Assembly: GCA_902799075.1 (NCBI GenBank)
Contig: CADBYZ010000035.1
Span: 1 to 33,583, forward strand
DNA length: 33,583 nt
Source of the DNA: Oscillospiraceae bacterium
GTDB lineage: Bacteria; Bacillota; Clostridia; Oscillospirales; Oscillospiraceae
Direction: 5' to 3'
In this document: piece by piece, positions 30,547 to 33,583 of the stretch
Layout: each line of letters begins with the position of its first letter
Position numbering within the stretch: the stretch's first letter is position 1
Translations under genes and position numbers: made by a program
Notes under the pieces: generated by a model
What the model was told of the DNA's origin: nothing
The model's input: only the letters and a program-made list of their open reading frames with translations
Databases searched by the model: none

Positions 30547-31800
30547 ATGAAAAAGCTGTTGTCCTTCTGTCTGACACTGCTCCTTCTGTGTACCGTGCTG
30601 CCGCGCACAGCCCGTGCGGAGGAAGGGAATATCTTGCTCACTGCGACAGACCCGCACTTTATCGCGCCGGGGCTCACCGATCACGGCGCTTACTTCACTG
30701 CCCTCACCGAAAACTCCGACGGCAAGCTCATGCGCTGCAGCGAGGAGATCATCGACGCTTTTCTTGCGGAAGCCATCGCGCAAAAGCCAGAGGCGCTGCT
30801 GCTGACAGGCGACCTCACCTTCAACGGAGCTCTCCTGAGCCACACGGCCCTGGCCGCAAAGCTGCACGCCGCGGAGGAACAGGGCCTTCGGATATACGTC
30901 CTGCCCGGCAACCACGACCTGGATAACCCCAGCGCGGCCTCCTTCTCCGGCGAGAGCTTTACCCGTGTGGCTTCCGCAACGGCAGAGGACTTCCGCCGCA
31001 TCTATGCCGACTTCGGCTTTGATGAGGCGCTGAGCATTGACACAGACTCTCTCAGCTACGTCGCAGCCCTGAACGAGGATACGCGGCTTTTGATGCTGGA
31101 CTTCAACACCCGACACGATCCCTGCGGCATTTCGGACAAGACCCTCGCCTGGGTCGGGGCACAGCTGAAGGACGCCCGGGACGCGGGAATGAAACTGCTC
31201 ACAGCCGGACACCAGAACATCTTCCAGCTCACCATGTTCCGCGCGGGCTATGTGATCCAAAACGCGGAAAAGCTCGCCGCGCTTTTCAGGGAATACGGCG
31301 TCACACTCTATCTGAGCGGACACCTGCACTGCCAGCATTGGAAAACGGAGGATGGCTTGACCGAGATCGCCACCTCCGCCCTGTCCGTGTCGCCCTGCCA
31401 GTACGGCGTTCTAAAGGTCACGGGCGACACCCTGCGTTATGAGACAAGGGAGATGGATGTTTCCGCCTGGGCAAAAGCGCAGGGTAGAACGGAGAAGGAC
31501 CTTCTGGATTTCCAAACCTATGCCGCGGACTTCTTTGACGGCCGCAACCGGGAAAATACCGCCGAGACCTTGTCCCTGTTTGCGTACTCACCGGAGGAGG
31601 TCGAGCGCATGACGGAATACATTGTCAAGCTCAACCGCGCCTACTTCTCCGGCGACATGAGCGCTGCCGCGGACTTCGACCCGACCGGGGAGATCACGGC
31701 CCTCTTTGACCGCAGTGCCAATCTCTATACGGCGTATCTCACGTCCGTTCGTCCGGATTACGGGATGGACTTTCGCAAGTGGGACAGCGAAGCAGATTGA
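30547..31800 (+). CDS. Secreted metallophosphoesterase
   Basis: Exported calcineurin-like phosphoesterase, substrate unknown. From the ATG at 30547 (GAGGTGAGGG just upstream) it has 417 residues. The signal peptide MKKLLSFCLTLLLLCTVLPR ends with TARA before EEG, a good signal peptidase I site. Metal motifs: ATDPHF (Asp35, His37), LTGDLTFNG, LPGNHDLDN, TAGHQN and LSGHLHCQH, all in order. A C-terminal helical part of about 110 residues follows. A GTG three codons earlier (30538) is a weaker start. It heads a plus-strand run of four genes whose three spacers are all filled by 14-bp repeat arrays. Confidence 0.88.
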   Translation: MKKLLSFCLTLLLLCTVLPRTARAEEGNILLTATDPHFIAPGLTDHGAYFTALTENSDGKLMRCSEEIIDAFLAEAIAQKPEALLLTGDLTFNGALLSHTALAAKLHAAEEQGLRIYVLPGNHDLDNPSAASFSGESFTRVASATAEDFRRIYADFGFDEALSIDTDSLSYVAALNEDTRLLMLDFNTRHDPCGISDKTLAWVGAQLKDARDAGMKLLTAGHQNIFQLTMFRAGYVIQNAEKLAALFREYGVTLYLSGHLHCQHWKTEDGLTEIATSALSVSPCQYGVLKVTGDTLRYETREMDVSAWAKAQGRTEKDLLDFQTYAADFFDGRNRENTAETLSLFAYSPEEVERMTEYIVKLNRAYFSGDMSAAADFDPTGEITALFDRSANLYTAYLTSVRPDYGMDFRKWDSEAD

Positions 31801-31838
31801 GTTAACAAAATTATGTTAATAGAATTAAGTAAATAAAG
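31797..31838 (+). repeat. 14-bp tandem repeat array (3 units)
   Basis: TTGAGTTAACAAAA, TTATGTTAATAGAA and TTAAGTAAATAAAG follow each other without gap (31797, 31811, 31825). The first overlaps the TGA stop of the upstream gene; the last runs into the AAAGGGG ribosome-binding site of the next. Confidence 0.75.
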
Positions 31839-31850
31839 GGGAACACATCA

Positions 31851-32345
31851 ATGGAAGAAATCACTGTAAGAGCTTATACAGAAGCCGACCTGCCGGCCAT
31901 GACTGCAATATGGAACGAGGTCGTGGAGGAGGGGATCGCCTTCCCGCAGGAGGAGAGCCTGAGTCTTGACGAGGCCCGCGCCTTCTTCGCTTCGCAGTCC
32001 CGCAGCGCCGTCGCCGTGCGGCAGAGCGACGGGAAGATCCTCGGCCTGTATATCCTGCACCCGAACAACGTGGGGCGATGCGGGCACATCTCCAACGCAA
32101 GCTATGCGGTGTCCTCCGAAAGCCGCGGCCTGCGCATCGGGGAAAAACTGGTGCGCGACTGTATTGCCACCGCACCCAAATTCGGCTACCGTGTTTTGCA
32201 GTTCAATGCCGTCGTCGCCACGAACACCCGCGCCCGCAGGCTGTATGAAAAGCTGGGCTTTACCCAGCTCGGTGTGATCCCCGGCGGCTTTCGCATGAAG
32301 GACGGACACTACGAGGACATATGCCCGTACTACATCAAACTATAA
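31851..32345 (+). CDS. GNAT family N-acetyltransferase
   Basis: Probable acetyl-CoA-dependent acetyltransferase, substrate unknown. The 164-residue protein shows EITVRAYTEADLPAMTAIWN, the beta-4 strand GHISNASYAVSSESRGLRIG with the RGLRIG acetyl-CoA loop (about 97-102), EKLVRDCI, and the NTRARRLYEKLGFTQLGVIP end. AAAGGGG lies about 8 bp before the ATG. It sits between two 14-bp repeat arrays, the second starting directly after its stop codon. Confidence 0.9.
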   Translation: MEEITVRAYTEADLPAMTAIWNEVVEEGIAFPQEESLSLDEARAFFASQSRSAVAVRQSDGKILGLYILHPNNVGRCGHISNASYAVSSESRGLRIGEKLVRDCIATAPKFGYRVLQFNAVVATNTRARRLYEKLGFTQLGVIPGGFRMKDGHYEDICPYYIKL

Positions 32346-32415
32346 TTATGTAAATGATAATATGAAAACCACTTTATGAAAATGAAAATATGTAAATAAA
32401 ATTATGGAAACGATT
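32346..32415 (+). repeat. 14-bp tandem repeat array (5 units)
   Basis: Units start at 32346, 32360, 32374, 32388 and 32402, exactly 14 bp apart: TTATGTAAATGATA, ATATGAAAACCACT, TTATGAAAATGAAA, ATATGTAAATAAAA, TTATGGAAACGATT. The first unit begins at the base after the GNAT stop codon; the last touches the GGAGG of the next gene. Confidence 0.85.
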
Positions 32416-32429
32416 GGAGGACTACTGCC

Positions 32430-32660
32430 ATGGGACTTTTCAAAAGACATCAGCCGGAGCCGGAGACTACCGCTTTTGATCCTGAATTATACGAGCCTGT
32501 GATCCGTTCAAGTATCTGCACCGGGGAGAAGGTGGCCTGCATGCGGGAGAAGGCCACCGGCAAGCTGCAGGAGCTGATGCTCATTCGCACGCAGGAGGAT
32601 ATCGACGCCTTCTGCCGCCGCTACCATGTCAAAGCGGAGAAGCTGAAGACAGTCTATTGA
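32430..32660 (+). CDS. Small hypothetical protein (76 aa)
   Basis: Not recognised. A soluble, charged 76-residue protein, MGLFKRHQPEPE at the start and a mixed alpha/beta-looking body with two Cys residues (ICTGEKVACM) and a C-terminal DIDAFCRRYHVKAEKL helix. GGAGG lies about 9 bp before the ATG, which supports coding. It is part of the plus-strand run from 30547 and flanked by 14-bp arrays on both sides. Confidence 0.75.
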   Translation: MGLFKRHQPEPETTAFDPELYEPVIRSSICTGEKVACMREKATGKLQELMLIRTQEDIDAFCRRYHVKAEKLKTVY

Positions 32661-32755
32661 TTTACATAAAAGAATTAACATAAAGCAATAGACAAGAAAA
32701 AGATTAACATAATATAGTAAACGCAAAATCAACGACATAATACTATTTACATAAG
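32656..32755 (-). repeat. 14-bp tandem repeat array (7 cores), inverted orientation
   Basis: Plus-strand cores ACATAA, ACATAA, ACAAGA, ACATAA, ACGCAA, ACATAA and ACATAA start at 32664, 32678, 32692, 32707, 32721, 32735 and 32749: steps of 14, 14, 15, 14, 14, 14. They are the complement of the TTATGT core, so this array points against its neighbouring genes, unlike the others. It fills the spacer from the upstream stop codon to the AAGGAACC before the next ATG. Confidence 0.85.
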
Positions 32756-32767
32756 AAAGGAACCGGC

Positions 32768-33019
32768 ATGGAACAAAACAACAAGCCGCCGAAGCAATAC
32801 ACCGGTACAAAGGGCCTGAGCCTTGCCATCGTGATCGGCATCGCCATCGGGACGGTGATCGGCAAGCTCATAAATAACATGAACACGGGCCTGATGCTCG
32901 GTCTTGTGCTGGGTGTGGCCGGCTGGGTTCTGCTCTTCAACCGCAGACCCAAAGCCGAAGACAGCGAGAAGAGCCCGGAAAACGAGGCGGACCCGCCGAC
33001 GGACAACGACATAAAATAA
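32768..33019 (+). CDS. Small two-helix membrane protein (83 aa)
   Basis: Not matched to a named family. After a polar N-terminus come two hydrophobic helices rich in Gly (LAIVIGIAIGTVIGKLI and GLMLGLVLGVAGWVLLF, about 18-58), then an acidic tail of about 25 residues (SEKSPENEADPP). The Gly spacing is like glycine-zipper helices. AAAGGAACC precedes the ATG. It is the last gene of the plus-strand run and is followed by a hairpin. Confidence 0.75.
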   Translation: MEQNNKPPKQYTGTKGLSLAIVIGIAIGTVIGKLINNMNTGLMLGLVLGVAGWVLLFNRRPKAEDSEKSPENEADPPTDNDIK

Positions 33020-33022
33020 CGA

Positions 33023-33048
33023 AATCCCCTGCCGTCCGGCAGGGGATT
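33023..33048. terminator. Hairpin between convergent genes
   Basis: AATCCCCTGCCG pairs with CGGCAGGGGATT (12 bp, very short loop) right after the small membrane protein; the flanking T and A runs are weak, so it may end transcription from both sides. Confidence 0.7.
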
Positions 33049-33055
33049 CATGATA

Positions 33056-33583
33056 TCAGAAATTGAAATAAACAAACGGCGTAAACGAAGAACTGATAAT
33101 AAACATGATGCACACAACAAACAAAACAAGATGTACGCCGTTTACGGCGATCAGGCGCAGGCCCTTTTCCGTTGCCGCTGATTTTTTCACGATCGGGAAG
33201 GAGAAAAGCAGCGCAAAGGGCAGGAAAAGCGCCTTGGAGCATACCGACGCGTCCAGCGACAGCAGAGCGCGCCAGTCCGTGGGCGCGTAGACGAACATGC
33301 CGAAAAGCTTTGCGAGCAGCACATGCATGTCCGTGATGTTGAAGAGCACCCAGCCCACATTCACAATGGCAAAGGTTACGGCCCAGCGCAGAAGCGGCGG
33401 CACGCGCTCGATACGCTTTCCGATCACCAGTTTTTCAATCAGCAGCAGCACGCCGTAATACAGACCCCAGAGCACAAAATTCCAGGACGCGCCGTGCCAC
33501 AGGCCGGTCAGCGCCCACACCGTCAACAGGTTCAGCACGAAGCGGGCGCGTTTCACCCGGTTGCCGCCGAGGGGGATGTACAC
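33056..33583 (-). CDS. MBOAT family O-acyltransferase (AlgI/DltB-like), C-terminal part
   Basis: Membrane-bound O-acyltransferase that transfers an acyl (often acetyl) group to a surface polysaccharide or similar acceptor. The 175 visible residues begin at the family's YIPLGGNRVKRARFVLN block and include LTGLWHGASWNFVLWG, whose His is the conserved catalytic residue, then several membrane helices to FVYFNF. The N-terminal two thirds lie beyond the window. A secreted acyl-carrier partner such as AlgJ/DltD would be expected outside the window. Confidence 0.92.
   Translation of the reverse strand: MYIPLGGNRVKRARFVLNLLTVWALTGLWHGASWNFVLWGLYYGVLLLIEKLVIGKRIERVPPLLRWAVTFAIVNVGWVLFNITDMHVLLAKLFGMFVYAPTDWRALLSLDASVCSKALFLPFALLFSFPIVKKSAATEKGLRLIAVNGVHLVLFVVCIMFIISSSFTPFVYFNF

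Noticed and set aside
32341-32760. CRISPR array
   Set aside because: The 14-bp units are contiguous with no unique spacers, too short and too variable for CRISPR repeats, and no cas genes are near.

Overview
The window (about 33.6 kb, GC-rich genes with AT-rich spacers) looks like a chromosome segment of a gut-type Clostridia, most likely Oscillospirales (Oscillibacter/Dysosmobacter-like). This rests on gene style (LivKHMGF, methionine gamma-lyase, ApbE lipoprotein, GtrA-fused glycosyltransferase, DUF5662), Gram-positive Shine-Dalgarno sites, sigma-A-type promoters and short palindromic intergenic repeats. The taxon is an inference; no rRNA is present.

Layout. 1-4602: branched-chain amino-acid ABC importer livK(partial)-livH-livM-livG-livF, with a hairpin after livK and a terminator after livF. 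4684-6494: methionine gamma-lyase plus a GNAT acetyltransferase. 6638-8105: a self-contained unit with its own promoter, a 52-residue Cys-rich membrane peptide (too short for ordinary gene calling) and a radical SAM enzyme with a C-terminal Cys cluster. 8187-8330: MITE-like palindrome. 8378-12771 (minus): apbE, recG and a Card1-like CARF/DUF1887 nuclease with no CRISPR or cas gene in view. 12929-13005: tRNA-Arg(CCG), followed by a decayed large serine recombinase and an HU gene. 14519-17739 (minus): two zinc-ribbon-like membrane proteins and cdsA. 17943-20724: HerA/YjgR-like ATPase and a PRK06851-like P-loop protein. 20966-25584 (minus): a cell-surface polysaccharide-type operon (NAGPA-domain protein, two tandem paralogues, GT2-GtrA). 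25907-26433: a small membrane peptide and a DUF2442 protein meeting at a bidirectional terminator. 26671-29649: a membrane metallophosphoesterase and an unusual STAS-acyl-CoA-ligase fusion. 29885-33019: DUF5662, a secreted metallophosphoesterase, a GNAT protein and two small proteins. 33056-33583 (minus): the C-terminal end of an MBOAT acyltransferase.

The most striking signal is not a gene. Many intergenic spacers are built from degenerate tandem copies of a 14-bp unit, consensus about TTATGTAAATNAAA. Cores sit exactly 14 bp apart (one 15-bp step) in arrays at 8330-8363, 9580-9663, 26059-26086, 31797-31838, 32346-32415 and 32656-32755, with weaker cases at 16806-16833, 20360-20393 and 25615-25628. 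Several arrays start at the stop codon of one gene and run to the ribosome-binding site of the next. They have no spacers, so they are not CRISPR. I know of no described family matching them.

Other points of interest are the radical SAM/Cys-peptide pair, the orphan Card1-like nuclease flanked by 14-bp arrays, the STAS-ligase fusion, a P-loop protein whose second nucleotide site has decayed, and two divergent promoters sharing one TTGCAA box.
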